This document shows positions 1 through 7,971 of a stretch of DNA of 64,000 nt, piece after piece. Numbering within the stretch: position 1 is the first letter of the stretch; each line of letters starts with the position of its first letter. A program made the position numbers and the translations under genes. Source of the DNA: Streptomyces caelestis (lineage in GTDB: Bacteria; Actinomycetota; Actinomycetes; Streptomycetales; Streptomycetaceae); the NCBI RefSeq assembly GCF_014205255.1, contig NZ_JACHNE010000001.1, positions 1,798,001 through 1,862,000 of the forward strand, read 5' to 3'. The notes below the pieces were generated by a model that was not told the DNA's origin, did not search any database, and saw only the letters and a list, made by a program, of their open reading frames with translations.

Positions 1-2138
1 TCCGCCATCGCCTTCACCAGCGAGGCCCGGGTGACGCCGCCCTGCTGGACCAGCTTCTTCACCCGGTTCTCCAGGAGGTTGCCGCGGTGCACGGAGCCGT
101 TGCCCCAGGGCGCGGTCGTGTAGTCCTTGGCCTGCTTGTTGTTCCAGGAGATGTAATAGTCCTGGTCGATGGAGTTGGGGTGGGCGGAGGGCGGGGTGTA
201 GTCGGCCGTGTTGGTCGCCGGGTCCCAGCCCCGCCACTCGTACGCCGCCCGGGCCCACACCGGGAACTCGGCGTCGACGCCGTTCGCGCGCACGGGGTTG
301 TCGCCGCTGTTGTAGTAGGCGGTGTGCTCGGAGTCGGCGTAGAACCAGTTGAAGGTGTAGTTGATGTGCTGCACCGCCTTCTGGAACGATTCCGGGCCCT
401 TCACGTAGTCCGGGTCGTTCAGCATCTGGAAGCCGATGATGGAGTCGGCCTCGTGCAGGAAGGACGAGCGCAGGGTGGTGTAGGCGACCTTCTTGCCGCC
501 GACCGTCGCGCGGTACTCGACGGGTCCGTACTTCGTGCGCCAGACGCGCATCGTGTACGAGCCGGCCGCGGTGCCGTCGGCGACCGTCGGCTTCCAGGCG
601 TTCTTCCGCTCGACCTTCTCCATCGGCGTGCAGGTGCCGCGGTACAGGTAGTGGTAGTCGTCCTGGCACAGCTCGACGGCGTACGTGTCGATGATGTCCT
701 GGCCGGAGGTCGTGGCGCTCCACGAGTAGTCCTGGCCGCGGCCGAGTTCGACGTACATGCTCAGACCCGCGAAGGAGGCGCCGCGGGCGCTGATGCCCGG
801 CCCCTGGAGCTCCTGGAGCAGCAGCAACTGCGGCGCGAAGTAGCCGGTCTGCGGGCCGAACACGGCGACCGGGTGGCCGCTGGCGGTGTGCTCGCCGCTG
901 ACCACGAGGGCGTTGGACATGCCGCGCTTGGCGGACGACAGGGCCTTCTTGGCGGCCTCGCTGGAGGCGCTGGTGGCGCTTGAGCCGGCCGCGCTGCCCG
1001 TACGGTCGTGGACCAGCGGTTCCTGGGTCACCGAGCCGGCGTCGGGCAGGGTCCGGCCCTGCGGGGCGTCCGGCCTGGTCGCGTACGGGAAGCTGCCGTC
1101 GTGCTGGGTGAGGACGGCCTCCGGGTCGTTGCGCTCGCGGAAGGACTCCCACACCTTGGTGCCCTCGGCCACGCCGTACTTCTCCTGGGCGGCCAGGAGC
1201 GAGAGGGCGTTGTTGACCTCGCCGCCTCCGCCGGAGCCGAACAGCGCGCCGATGACGGAGGCCAGCGCCACCATGTCGGTGATCTTGAAGTGCTCGATCT
1301 TCCCGGCGTTGGTGACCGAGTCCTTGTGCCCGGTGAGGACGTACTCGCCGGGGAAGTACCGGCCGCTGTCGGAGGCGTCGATGTAGGCGTTGATGCCGTC
1401 GAGGTACGCCTTGACGTCGGCGAGGGCCAGCTTCCCGCGCTCGCCGTTGGTGGCGACGGCGTTGTCGATCTGCGCCTGGAGCTCGGCCTCGGAGTACGGG
1501 GCGTGCCGCCAGAACTGCTGTTCCAGGCCCTGGTTGGAGGGCGCGCCGCCCGCGAAGGAGGTCAGCTGGCCGCGTCCGACGTGCCGGAAGACGTCCATCA
1601 GCCACAGCCGGTCCTGCGCGGCCGCGTAGCCGGCGCCGAACTCCGTGCCGTACCTGGTGGTACCGGTGATGTGCGGCACACCGGTCTTCTTGTCCCGGAC
1701 GATCGTCACGTCACCGCGCCCGGCGGGTTTGACGGTGGAGGCGACCTGGTCCGCCGGGACCCCGAAGGAGGCGTCGTTGAAGAAGTTGTTGATCTTGTCG
1801 TTGGTGAGGCCGGTGTACCCCTTGGCGAGGTTGGCGTACGGCCCGAGCTGGTCCTGGGCGTGCTCGGGCTGGGTGCCGAAGGCCTGGTTCGCGAGGATCT
1901 GGGCGAGGGTGGCGTTGCCGTTCTGGCCGGGCGGGAGGATGTCCGAACACTGGTTGCCGCAGTAGTCGTTCGCCGCCGCCGCGGCCTGCGCGGTCTCCGC
2001 CTCCGAGGCGGCTGCCTGCGACAGCGGCGACAAAAGACCGGCGATCAGCGCGCATACCGATGCGGTCTTCAGGAACCCGGGGATTCCGCTGGGAGTTCTC
2101 ATTCTGTCGAGAACGGTGCGTGAGTTACGCCGTGACAT
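1..2138 (-). CDS. Penicillin acylase family secreted amidohydrolase (3' end outside window)
   Basis: This encodes an Ntn-hydrolase of the penicillin G acylase superfamily. Streptomyces members cleave amide-linked acyl chains from beta-lactams, acyl-homoserine lactones or lipopeptides. About 712 residues are visible, and the C-terminal part of the beta chain lies beyond the left edge. Residues 1-45 form a Sec signal with an Arg-rich start and a hydrophobic stretch ending in an Ala-rich cleavage region. The alpha-chain motifs include DNAV-type helices and a GRGQ segment. The motif GMSNALVVSG places the likely autocatalytic nucleophile at Ser408, after a low-complexity linker rich in Ser and Ala at about 380-405. 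The ATG at 2138 follows a clear GGGAGGAG ribosome site, and another ATG 36 bases inside is less well placed. The enzyme should be exported and self-processed. The substrate cannot be told from the sequence. Confidence 0.9.
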   Translation of the reverse strand, partial: MSRRNSRTVLDRMRTPSGIPGFLKTASVCALIAGLLSPLSQAAASEAETAQAAAAANDYCGNQCSDILPPGQNGNATLAQILANQAFGTQPEHAQDQLGPYANLAKGYTGLTNDKINNFFNDASFGVPADQVASTVKPAGRGDVTIVRDKKTGVPHITGTTRYGTEFGAGYAAAQDRLWLMDVFRHVGRGQLTSFAGGAPSNQGLEQQFWRHAPYSEAELQAQIDNAVATNGERGKLALADVKAYLDGINAYIDASDSGRYFPGEYVLTGHKDSVTNAGKIEHFKITDMVALASVIGALFGSGGGGEVNNALSLLAAQEKYGVAEGTKVWESFRERNDPEAVLTQHDGSFPYATRPDAPQGRTLPDAGSVTQEPLVHDRTGSAAGSSATSASSEAAKKALSSAKRGMSNALVVSGEHTASGHPVAVFGPQTGYFAPQLLLLQELQGPGISARGASFAGLSMYVELGRGQDYSWSATTSGQDIIDTYAVELCQDDYHYLYRGTCTPMEKVERKNAWKPTVADGTAAGSYTMRVWRTKYGPVEYRATVGGKKVAYTTLRSSFLHEADSIIGFQMLNDPDYVKGPESFQKAVQHINYTFNWFYADSEHTAYYNSGDNPVRANGVDAEFPVWARAAYEWRGWDPATNTADYTPPSAHPNSIDQDYYISWNNKQAKDYTTAPWGNGSVHRGNLLENRVKKLVQQGGVTRASLVKAMA

Positions 2139-2403
2139 GTGGGGGGCTCCTCCCGACGGGGGTGGGCGGGATGTTACCGCCGGTATCCCCGGGATTGAAG
2201 GTGAGCAAGCGTCACTTTTTGGAGTCAGCACAACAGGCACACGGACCACGGCAGTCGACTCAGGGCCTCGTCGGACGGCTTATGGAGGCCATTTGAAATC
2301 GGATGGAGCCGATTCGCTTGTCGATACGTCTATTCGGCGACGTCCTTACGACGACGCCGAAGTGACCGGATTTCAGGTGCAGGTGTGACGGAGGTGCAGG
2401 ACG

Positions 2404-3006
2404 ATGGCCGGTTTCCGGAGTCTGGCGAGACAGGTTCGCGATCCGCAGTGCGATCTCGCACTGCGGCGCTATTCGCTGCGCAAGTGCCTTGAGAGGTTCG
2501 CCCCTTACGGGCACAGGGCGACCTGGGACCATCTGTGCTCCCGGGCAGGGTTCGGTCCCGAGGACCGGTCCCCCGATCCAGCGCGGCTCGTGGCCGCACT
2601 GGACGAGCTGGAGGAGGCGCGGGCGGTCTGGCTGACCTACGAAGTCGAGTTCGCCGAGCGCCGCAAGAAGGAGAAGCACGACGGACTGCGCCGGCCGGGC
2701 AGTGTGGACGACTGGCACCGGCTGACCTGGGGCGGTTTCGGCGTGGCGTGGTGCGACGATCCGGCGGTCCATCCCCGTGAACCGCTGGCCGAGGTGCTGC
2801 GCCGGCTGATCGCCGCGCTGGAGCGTGAACCGGGCTCGGCGTGCCCGGTGTGCGGCAGGGAGCGACTCGCCTGGAAGTACGACCTGGATCACGAGCCTTC
2901 GGCGGGTCCGGTCTGCACGGACTGCGGAATCCTCGTCCCGCGTCCGGTACTCACGCCCGAGGCACTGGCGGACGCCAGGCGGGCGAGGTTGTTGGTGTCG
3001 GCTTGA
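2404..3006 (+). CDS. Hypothetical protein with C-terminal zinc ribbon
   Basis: This is a 200-residue protein that I do not recognise as a named family. The N-terminal two thirds are charged and helical, with an acidic/basic helix around residues 68-95. The C-terminal third carries CPVCGRER followed 24 residues later by CTDCG, a CxxC...CxxC pair typical of a structural zinc ribbon. There is no signal peptide or membrane segment, so it is probably cytoplasmic. It diverges from the acylase gene, with 265 bp between the two starts. Codon use matches its neighbours, which supports a real gene. A role in nucleic-acid or protein binding is only a guess from the ribbon. Confidence 0.6.
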   Translation: MAGFRSLARQVRDPQCDLALRRYSLRKCLERFAPYGHRATWDHLCSRAGFGPEDRSPDPARLVAALDELEEARAVWLTYEVEFAERRKKEKHDGLRRPGSVDDWHRLTWGGFGVAWCDDPAVHPREPLAEVLRRLIAALEREPGSACPVCGRERLAWKYDLDHEPSAGPVCTDCGILVPRPVLTPEALADARRARLLVSA

Positions 3007-3022
3007 CGAATGCGGGTGCGCG

Positions 3023-3050
3023 GGGGGTGCGCCGGGGATGCCGCACCCCC
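3023..3050 (+). terminator. Hairpin after the zinc-ribbon gene
   Basis: The inverted repeat GGGGGTGCG/CGCACCCCC has a perfect 9-bp stem and a 10-base loop. It starts 17 bases after the stop codon of the zinc-ribbon gene and ends 50 bases before the next gene. No U-run follows, as is usual in Streptomyces. Confidence 0.5.
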
Positions 3051-3099
3051 ACTGTCGTCGCCGGGTCCGGCTGTCGGTGGTGACTGGCACCATCGGGAC

Positions 3100-3840
3100 A
3101 TGGTGCAAGTGTGTCTGAACGGTCCGCGGACCGCCGCCGACGGTACGGCGGTGCCGCTGACGCCCGAGTCCATGGCCGACTCCGCCGCGGAGGCCGTCGC
3201 GGCCGGGGCCACGGACATCCATGTCCATCCCAAGACGCCGTGCGGGCGGGACACGTTGTCGCCGCGCGTGCTCGCGGAGACGTTGTCGGCGATCCGGGCG
3301 CGGGTGTCGGTGCCGGTGGGTGTGACCACGGGGGCATGGGCCGAGCCGGACCCTGCCGCCAGGCTGGAGCGGATACGGGGCTGGACCGTCCTGCCCGACC
3401 ACGCCTCGGTCAACTGGCATGAGCCCGGTGCGGAGGAGGTCGCCGCGCTGCTCCTGGATCTCGGGGTGGGCGTGGAGGCCGGCATCTGGTCCGGGACGGA
3501 CGGTGCGGAGCGGTTCGCCGCCTCGCCGTCGGGGCCGGAGGTGCTGCGGGTGCTGGCAGAGGTGACGGATACCGGGCCTTCGAGTGCGGTGGACTCCGCG
3601 CGGGGGTTGCTGTCCGGCCTTGGTGACGCGCATGGGCGACCTGTCCTGCTGCACGGCGAGGACGGGGGTGCTTGGCCGGTGCTGCGGCTTGCGGGCGAGC
3701 TGGGCTTGGCCACACGGGTCGGAGTGGAGGATGCGCTGCGTCTGCCGACCGGACGACCGGCCGGGTCCAACGCGGAGTTGGTCGCGGCGGGGCTGGTGGA
3801 GTACGAGGCAGGTCGGCGGGGTGCTCGGCGTGGTCGCTGA
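3100..3840 (+). CDS. BKACE/DUF849-like beta-keto acid cleavage protein
   Basis: This 246-residue protein resembles the beta-keto acid cleavage enzyme family (BKACE, formerly DUF849). Members condense a beta-keto acid with acetyl-CoA to give acetoacetate plus a CoA ester. The zinc-binding HxH is visible as IHVHPKT near residue 46, followed by an RDTLSPRVLAETLSAIR helix and SVPVGVTTGAW, the usual order of the barrel strands. At 246 residues it is shorter than the usual 270-310. The start is taken as ATG 3100 because the family similarity begins at MVQVCLNGP. The upstream extension from 3010 is unlike any barrel. No strong ribosome site precedes the ATG. The substrate is unknown. Confidence 0.7.
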   Translation: MVQVCLNGPRTAADGTAVPLTPESMADSAAEAVAAGATDIHVHPKTPCGRDTLSPRVLAETLSAIRARVSVPVGVTTGAWAEPDPAARLERIRGWTVLPDHASVNWHEPGAEEVAALLLDLGVGVEAGIWSGTDGAERFAASPSGPEVLRVLAEVTDTGPSSAVDSARGLLSGLGDAHGRPVLLHGEDGGAWPVLRLAGELGLATRVGVEDALRLPTGRPAGSNAELVAAGLVEYEAGRRGARRGR

Positions 3841-3897
3841 GGCCGGGCGGGTCCGCAGCCCGGCGGAGCGGGGTGCCGCTGCGCCCACCCGTGCCGC

Positions 3898-3930
3898 CCT
3901 GGGGGTACCTCCCAGGCCCTTGAGGCACTG
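3898..3930. repeat. Streptomyces palindromic repeat between convergent genes
   Basis: The core reads CCTGGGGGTACCTCCCAGG, an 8-bp stem with one mismatch, followed by a second GAGGGAG arm. It belongs to the GGGGGTACCTCCC-type interspersed repeats that are common in Streptomyces. It sits between the convergent BKACE-like gene and soxR and may terminate transcription from both sides. Confidence 0.55.
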
Positions 3931-3976
3931 AGGGAGGCACGATTGCCCGCAGCTCAGCGGGACCGGCGAGCAGGCG

Positions 3977-4441
3977 CTACGCGCGCCCCTTGTCCACCAT
4001 CAGGCGCGAGCCCGCTCGGCGTTCGCCGAAGACGTCGCCCGGGTTGGACAGCACGCAGGTGTCGAGGGAGAGGCAGCCGCAGCCGATGCAGTCGGTGAGG
4101 TGGTCGCGCAGGCGGTTCAGCTGCTTGATGCGTTCGTCCAGCTCCGAGCGCCAGGCCTCCGAGAGACGCGCCCAGTCCTCCCGGGTCGGCGTCCGCTCCT
4201 CGGGAAGCTCCGCCAGCGCCTCGCGGATCGTCGCCAGCGGGATGCCGACCCGTTGCGCGGCCCGGATGAAGGCGACCCGGCGCAGCGTGTCACGCGAGTA
4301 GCGGCGCTGGTTGCCCGACGTCCGGCGACTGCTGATCAGGCCCTTGGACTCGTAGAAGTGCAGGGCGGAGACGGCGGCCCCGCTGCGCGCCGACAGCTGG
4401 CCGACCGTGAGCTCGTGGATCTTCTCTGAAATCTGGGGCAC
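3977..4441 (-). CDS. soxR: Redox-sensing MerR-family activator SoxR
   Basis: SoxR is a dimeric [2Fe-2S] transcription activator. In Streptomyces it responds to redox-active compounds such as endogenous pigments and quinones. Residues 10-78 hold the MerR winged helix ([20 protein letters not shown] and the [16 protein letters not shown] wing). A dimerisation helix follows at about 80-117. The cluster motif [12 protein letters not shown] gives C118, C121, C123 and C129, the exact C-x2-C-x-C-x5-C spacing of SoxR. The start is GTG 4441, because SoxR proteins from Streptomyces begin with the [12 protein letters not shown] segment. The upstream open frame is only the complement of the MaoC gene. 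The 154-residue length is normal. The gene diverges from the MaoC hydratase across 120 bp. Targets would be elsewhere in the genome. Confidence 0.95.
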   Translation of the reverse strand: MPQISEKIHELTVGQLSARSGAAVSALHFYESKGLISSRRTSGNQRRYSRDTLRRVAFIRAAQRVGIPLATIREALAELPEERTPTREDWARLSEAWRSELDERIKQLNRLRDHLTDCIGCGCLSLDTCVLSNPGDVFGERRAGSRLMVDKGRA

Positions 4442-4503
4442 CCCTCGAACCCTACCGATCGACCCTCCCGGGTCCGTTGACACGGCCCTCGCAGCCGACC
4501 ATG

Positions 4504-4519
4504 CTAAGCAGTCGCTTAG
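4504..4519. promoter_or_regulatory. Perfect inverted repeat, probable TetR operator of the MaoC gene
   Basis: CTAAGC-AGTC-GCTTAG is a perfect 6-4-6 inverted repeat, 42 bases before the MaoC start. A related copy at 5709-5724 lies at the same distance before the neighbouring TetR gene, which suggests that this regulator controls both. Confidence 0.7.
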
Positions 4520-4561
4520 AGATACGAGCGACGCAGACTTCCTGACGCGAGAGGCCGGGAC

Positions 4562-5023
4562 ATGGCAGAGCCGAGGATCTTCACGTCCGTCGACGACCTG
4601 AAGTCGGCGGTGGGCGAGCAACTGGGGTACACCGACTGGCTCGACATCGACCAGAAGCGGATCGACCTCTTCGCGGAGGCCACCGGCGACCACCAGTGGA
4701 TCCACGTCGACCCGGAGAAGGCCGCGGCGGGCCCCTTCGGCACGACCATCGCCCACGGCTATCTCACGCTGTCCCTGCTGCCCCTCTTCGGGCCGCAGCT
4801 GATCTCCGTCGAGGGCGTGAAGATGGGCGTCAACTACGGGACGAACAAGGTCCGTTTCCCCGCGCCCGTCCCGGTCGGGTCCCGGCTGCGCGCCACCGCG
4901 ACCATCAGCGCCGTCGACGACGTGCCAGGCGGCGTCCAGGTGACCGTCGCCTTCACCGTGGAACGCGAGGGCGGCGACAAGCCCGTGTGCGTCGCCGAGT
5001 CCGTCTCCCGCTACTACCTGTGA
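4562..5023 (+). CDS. MaoC family (R)-specific enoyl-CoA hydratase
   Basis: This is a 153-residue single hot-dog protein of the MaoC/hydratase-2 family, acting on trans-2-enoyl-CoA or a related acyl-CoA in the cytoplasm. The catalytic signature [11 protein letters not shown] gives the Asp43/His48 dyad, followed by the family motif [16 protein letters not shown]. Near the C-terminal half are the typical [19 protein letters not shown] and [11 protein letters not shown] strands. The length is normal for a stand-alone hydratase. It is convergent with the TetR gene, with 10 bp between stops, and its promoter carries the CTAAGC/GCTTAG operator. Together these suggest repression relieved by an acyl-CoA or similar ligand. 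Its physiological substrate is not visible. Confidence 0.9.
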   Translation: MAEPRIFTSVDDLKSAVGEQLGYTDWLDIDQKRIDLFAEATGDHQWIHVDPEKAAAGPFGTTIAHGYLTLSLLPLFGPQLISVEGVKMGVNYGTNKVRFPAPVPVGSRLRATATISAVDDVPGGVQVTVAFTVEREGGDKPVCVAESVSRYYL

Positions 5024-5033
5024 CCCCGGCGGG

Positions 5034-5663
5034 TTACTTCACCCCGTCCCCCACCATCCGCAGCACGAGGTCGGCGTACAGCGCGCCGACCTCGTCCGGC
5101 GTCCACGGCCCGTCGACGCTGAACCAGCGCGCCACGTCGATGCACAGCGAGAGCACGGCCAGGGTCGTGCCCTTCACGTCCAGCACGTCGAACTCGCCGG
5201 CCGCCACGCCGTCCTCGATGATCCCCCGCACCTCGGCGTCGCACTGCCGCCGCAGCGCGAGGATCTCGTCACGGGCGTCCGGACCGAGCGAGTCCAGCTC
5301 GTACTGGACGACCCGGGCGGTGGTGCGTCCGCCGGCGTGCCAGCGGACGAAGGAGCTGACCGCGCCGGCCAGGCGCTCGCGGGCGGCGCCCTCCCGCCGG
5401 GCCGCCGTCCGCAGGATCTCCAGGGCCTTCTCGTGGCCGATCCTGCTGATGCGGTGCAGCAGCTCTTCCTTGGTCTTGTAGTGGATGTAGAGCGCGGCCG
5501 GGCTCATCCCGGCGCGACCCGCGATGTCCCGGGTCGTCGTGGCGTGGTACCCGCGCTCGGCGAAGGCCTCCACCGCGGCGATCAGCAGCCGTCGCGCCGC
5601 GTCGGGCGTGACCTCGCCCCACGCCTGCGCCTCGCCGCCGGCCGTCTCCTCCGCCGTACTCAT
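5034..5663 (-). CDS. TetR family repressor, probable regulator of the MaoC hydratase
   Basis: The protein has about 209 residues. The N-terminal helix-turn-helix spans roughly residues 25-70 ([22 protein letters not shown], then [18 protein letters not shown]). The rest is an all-helical ligand domain of the acyl-CoA-regulator type with a conserved [13 protein letters not shown] segment. ATG 5663 follows AGGGG with six bases of spacing, and an adjacent GTG three bases earlier is possible. A partly degenerate copy of the MaoC operator lies 46 bases upstream of its own start, so autoregulation plus control of the convergent MaoC gene is the simplest reading. The ligand is unknown. Confidence 0.88.
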   Translation of the reverse strand: MSTAEETAGGEAQAWGEVTPDAARRLLIAAVEAFAERGYHATTTRDIAGRAGMSPAALYIHYKTKEELLHRISRIGHEKALEILRTAARREGAARERLAGAVSSFVRWHAGGRTTARVVQYELDSLGPDARDEILALRRQCDAEVRGIIEDGVAAGEFDVLDVKGTTLAVLSLCIDVARWFSVDGPWTPDEVGALYADLVLRMVGDGVK

Positions 5664-5708
5664 CACTCGCCCCTCTCCACCGACAGGGACAACACCATAC
5701 CGCCGAAG

Positions 5709-5724
5709 GTGAGCGGGCGCTTAG
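5709..5724. promoter_or_regulatory. Second CTAAGC-type operator, upstream of the TetR gene
   Basis: On the plus strand the site reads GTGAGC-GGGC-GCTTAG. One half matches the 4504-4519 operator perfectly and the other in four of six positions. Spacer length and distance to the gene start match the first site. Confidence 0.6.
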
Positions 5725-5733
5725 CGTGGCAGC

Positions 5734-5994
5734 TCAGTGCTTCTCGAAGGGGGTGTACGAGGGCGCCGCCCCCTGCGCCGGCCCCTCCTGCCGGTCCCGG
5801 ATCACCTTGGCGAGGGTGAAGGACGAGGTGACCAGGTACAGGACGGCAATGGCGAGGAAGCCCCGCACCCAGGCGTCGGCGCTCAGCTGGTAGATGCCGA
5901 TGGCGGTGGCCGCCATGGCGACGGCGAAGGACGCGACGGCCTGGCCGTAGAAGGCGGCCGTGTTCTGCTGCTTGCTGCCTGGTGTGTCACTCAT
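5734..5994 (-). CDS. YiaA/YiaB-type two-helix membrane protein
   Basis: This is an 86-residue inner-membrane protein. Two hydrophobic helices, at about residues 12-33 (FYGQAVASFAVAMAATAIGI) and 38-60 (WVRGFLAIAVLYLVTSSFTL), are joined by a short loop. A conserved basic AKVIRDRQE segment follows, the hallmark of the YiaAB two-helix domain. The tail is short and hydrophilic. The start at ATG 5994 was chosen because homology begins there. The function of this family is unknown. It lies downstream of the acyl-CoA dehydrogenase on the same strand, separated by a hairpin. Confidence 0.75.
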   Translation of the reverse strand: MSDTPGSKQQNTAAFYGQAVASFAVAMAATAIGIYQLSADAWVRGFLAIAVLYLVTSSFTLAKVIRDRQEGPAQGAAPSYTPFEKH

Positions 5995-6004
5995 GGCGGC
6001 AAGT

Positions 6005-6038
6005 TTCGGCGGACGTGGCCCGCGCCACATCCGCCGAA
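6005..6038 (-). terminator. Strong hairpin after the acyl-CoA dehydrogenase gene
   Basis: TTCGGCGGACGTGGC pairs with GCCACATCCGCCGAA: 14 of 15 positions match, with a 4-base loop. It starts 16 bases after the dehydrogenase stop codon in the direction of transcription and ends 10 bases before the YiaA-type start. Confidence 0.6.
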
Positions 6039-6054
6039 GTACTCAGGGGCGTAC

Positions 6055-7209
6055 TCAGAACGCCGAAACCCCCGTCAGCGCACGCCCGATGACCAGCTTC
6101 TGGATCTGGCTCGTGCCCTCGTAGAGGGTCATCACGCGGGCGTCCCGCAGCAGCTTGCCCGCGGGGTACTCGTCGATGTAGCCGTAGCCGCCGAAGACCT
6201 GGAGCGCGTTGTTGGCGGCGCGGACCGCCGCCTCCGAGGCGAACAGCTTGGCCTTGGACGACTCGACGGCGAACGGCCGGCCCCGGTCGATCAGATCGGC
6301 GACCCGCCAGGTCAGCAGCCGGGCGGCGTCGACGTCCACGGCGATGTCGCTGATCAGCTCCTGGATCAGCTGATGCTGGGCGATGCTCTTCCCGAACTGC
6401 TCGCGCTCGCCCGCGTACCGCAGGGCCGCGTCCAACGCGGCCTGGGCTATGCCGACACAGCCCGCCGCGACCGACATCCGGCCCTTGGCGAGGGCGGACA
6501 TGGCGACCGAGAAGCCCTTGCCCTCCTCCCCCAGCAGGGCCGAGGCGGGCACCCGCACGTCCTCCAGCACGAGCTCGGCCGTGGCCTGGCCGCGCAGCCC
6601 GAGCTTCCCGTGGATCGTGCGGCGCGTCAGGCCGGGCGTGTCCGTGGGGACCAGGAAGGCGGAGACGCCCTTGTGGCCGGGGGCGTCCGTGGAGCGGGCG
6701 AAGAGCAGGACGACGTCGGCCCAGGTGCCGTTGGTGATGAACATCTTGGTGCCGTTGATGACGTAGTCGTCGCCGTCCCGCACCGCCCGCGTCGTGAGGT
6801 TGCCCGCGTCCGATCCCGTGCCCGGCTCGGTGAGGCCGAAGCAGCCGACCGACTCGCCGGACGTGAGCCCCGGCAGCCACCGCCGCTTGTGCTCCTCGCT
6901 CCCCCAGGCGGCGACGGTCTTCGCGACGAGCCCCAGCGAGACGGAGACGATCCCGCGCACGGACGAGTCGCCCCGGCCGAGTTCCTCCGTGACCAGGCAG
7001 TACGCGAGGTGGTCGCCGCCCGAGCCGCCGTACTCCTCGTCGATCGTCAGCCCCAGGAAGCCGACTTCGCCGAGTTTCTTGACGATCGCGCGGTCGACTT
7101 CCTCGGCACGGTCCCAGGCGACGGCGTTCGGGGTGATCTCCCGCTCCACGAAGTCCCGCGCGAGCTGCCGGACCGCGCTCTGCTCCTCGCTGAGCTCCAG
7201 GTTCACCAC
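6055..7209 (-). CDS. Acyl-CoA dehydrogenase
   Basis: This is a 384-residue FAD-dependent acyl-CoA dehydrogenase that introduces the alpha,beta double bond in a CoA thioester and passes electrons to ETF. The usual order of motifs is present: N-terminal helices (LSEEQSAVRQLARDFVERE), the FAD/substrate segment CFGLTEPGTGSDAGN, the KMFITNGTWADV strand, and C-terminal ACAD signatures ending VFGGYGYIDEYPAGKLLRD. The catalytic base is Glu364 in TLYEGTSQIQ. Length and motifs are those of short or branched-chain enzymes. Start GTG 7209 or the next GTG at 7206 are equally possible, and GGGGTGA lies just upstream. It diverges from a TetR gene over a 19-bp palindrome, so local repression is likely. Confidence 0.93.
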   Translation of the reverse strand: MVNLELSEEQSAVRQLARDFVEREITPNAVAWDRAEEVDRAIVKKLGEVGFLGLTIDEEYGGSGGDHLAYCLVTEELGRGDSSVRGIVSVSLGLVAKTVAAWGSEEHKRRWLPGLTSGESVGCFGLTEPGTGSDAGNLTTRAVRDGDDYVINGTKMFITNGTWADVVLLFARSTDAPGHKGVSAFLVPTDTPGLTRRTIHGKLGLRGQATAELVLEDVRVPASALLGEEGKGFSVAMSALAKGRMSVAAGCVGIAQAALDAALRYAGEREQFGKSIAQHQLIQELISDIAVDVDAARLLTWRVADLIDRGRPFAVESSKAKLFASEAAVRAANNALQVFGGYGYIDEYPAGKLLRDARVMTLYEGTSQIQKLVIGRALTGVSAF

Positions 7210-7238
7210 GAGTCACCCCACTTGAAAACCGTACATTT

Positions 7239-7257
7239 AAATTAGCACTGCTAGTTT
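7239..7257. promoter_or_regulatory. 19-bp palindromic operator between acyl-CoA dehydrogenase and TetR genes
   Basis: AAATTAGCACTGCTAGTTT is a near-perfect palindrome: eight of nine pairs around a central C. It lies 29 bases before the dehydrogenase start and 17-26 bases before the TetR start. Related palindromes occur at 13829-13847 and 62377-62389. Confidence 0.78.
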
Positions 7258-7274
7258 ATAGTCGCAGCCCTACT

Positions 7275-7925
7275 ATGTGCGCCATGGCCCGACCGCGCAA
7301 GCCCCTCCTCAGCACCGACCGGATCGTCGAGACGGCCCGCGCGCTCGTGGACGCGGAGGGCCTCGCGGCCGTCTCCACCCGTCGGCTCGCCGCCGAACTC
7401 GGGGTCAGCGGGCCCTCGCTCTACAACCACTTCCGCACCAAGGACGAGATCCTGGAGGCGGTCGCCGACTCGGTGAGCGGCCAGGTGGACCTGACGATGT
7501 TCCAGGACGGCCGGGACTGGCGGACCGCGCTGCACGACTGGGCCGTCTCCTACCGGGCCGCGCTGCGCGACCACCCGAACATCGTCCCGGTGCTGGCCCG
7601 CGGCCCCGGCCGCCGCCCGGCGGGCCTGCGCCTCGCCGACGCCGTCTACGGCGCGATGGTCGAGGCGGGCTGGCCGTCGGCGCAGGCCACCTCCATCGGC
7701 GCGCTGATGCGCTACTTCGTGATGGGCTCCGCGCTCGGCTCCTTCGCCGGGGGCTTCGTGGACGACGCCAGCGCCTACGACCCCGCCGACTACCCCCATC
7801 TCCAGCAGGCCCACCTCCTCGCCGAGCAGCAGGAGAAGATCGACGAGCGGGCCTTCGAGACCGGGCTGACGGCCTTGCTGGACGGGCTGGCACGGCAGTA
7901 CGAGCAGGTGCGGCGGACCGCGTAG
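7275..7925 (+). CDS. TetR family regulator divergent from acyl-CoA dehydrogenase
   Basis: This is a TetR regulator of 213-216 residues. The DNA-binding domain is clear: RPRKPLLSTDRIVETARALV, then a second and third helix LAAELGVSGPSLYNHFRTKDEIL. The remaining helices form a TetR_C-type ligand pocket. The start is either ATG 7275 or ATG 7284. No convincing ribosome site precedes either, and TACTAT overlaps the first ATG, so a leaderless or weakly translated message is possible. The 19-bp palindrome next to its start, and its relatives before two other catabolic genes in the window, make it the best candidate regulator of all three. Confidence 0.88.
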   Translation: MCAMARPRKPLLSTDRIVETARALVDAEGLAAVSTRRLAAELGVSGPSLYNHFRTKDEILEAVADSVSGQVDLTMFQDGRDWRTALHDWAVSYRAALRDHPNIVPVLARGPGRRPAGLRLADAVYGAMVEAGWPSAQATSIGALMRYFVMGSALGSFAGGFVDDASAYDPADYPHLQQAHLLAEQQEKIDERAFETGLTALLDGLARQYEQVRRTA

Positions 7926-7930
7926 CGACA

Positions 7931-7948
7931 CTTCGGCGTCCGCCGAAG
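7931..7948. promoter_or_regulatory. Perfect inverted repeat before the ArsR-type gene
   Basis: CTTCGGC-GTCC-GCCGAAG is a perfect 7-4-7 inverted repeat, 5 bases after the TetR stop and 23 bases before the ArsR-type start. It could be a short terminator or the ArsR operator. The position fits either. Confidence 0.45.
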
Positions 7949-7971
7949 GGTTCGTGTTCCATGCTGGGGCC

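Noticed and set aside
2260..3888. 542-codon minus-strand frame opposite the zinc-ribbon and BKACE-like genes
   Set aside because: It is the complement of two coherent plus-strand genes and shows only low-complexity Arg/Pro/His sequence.
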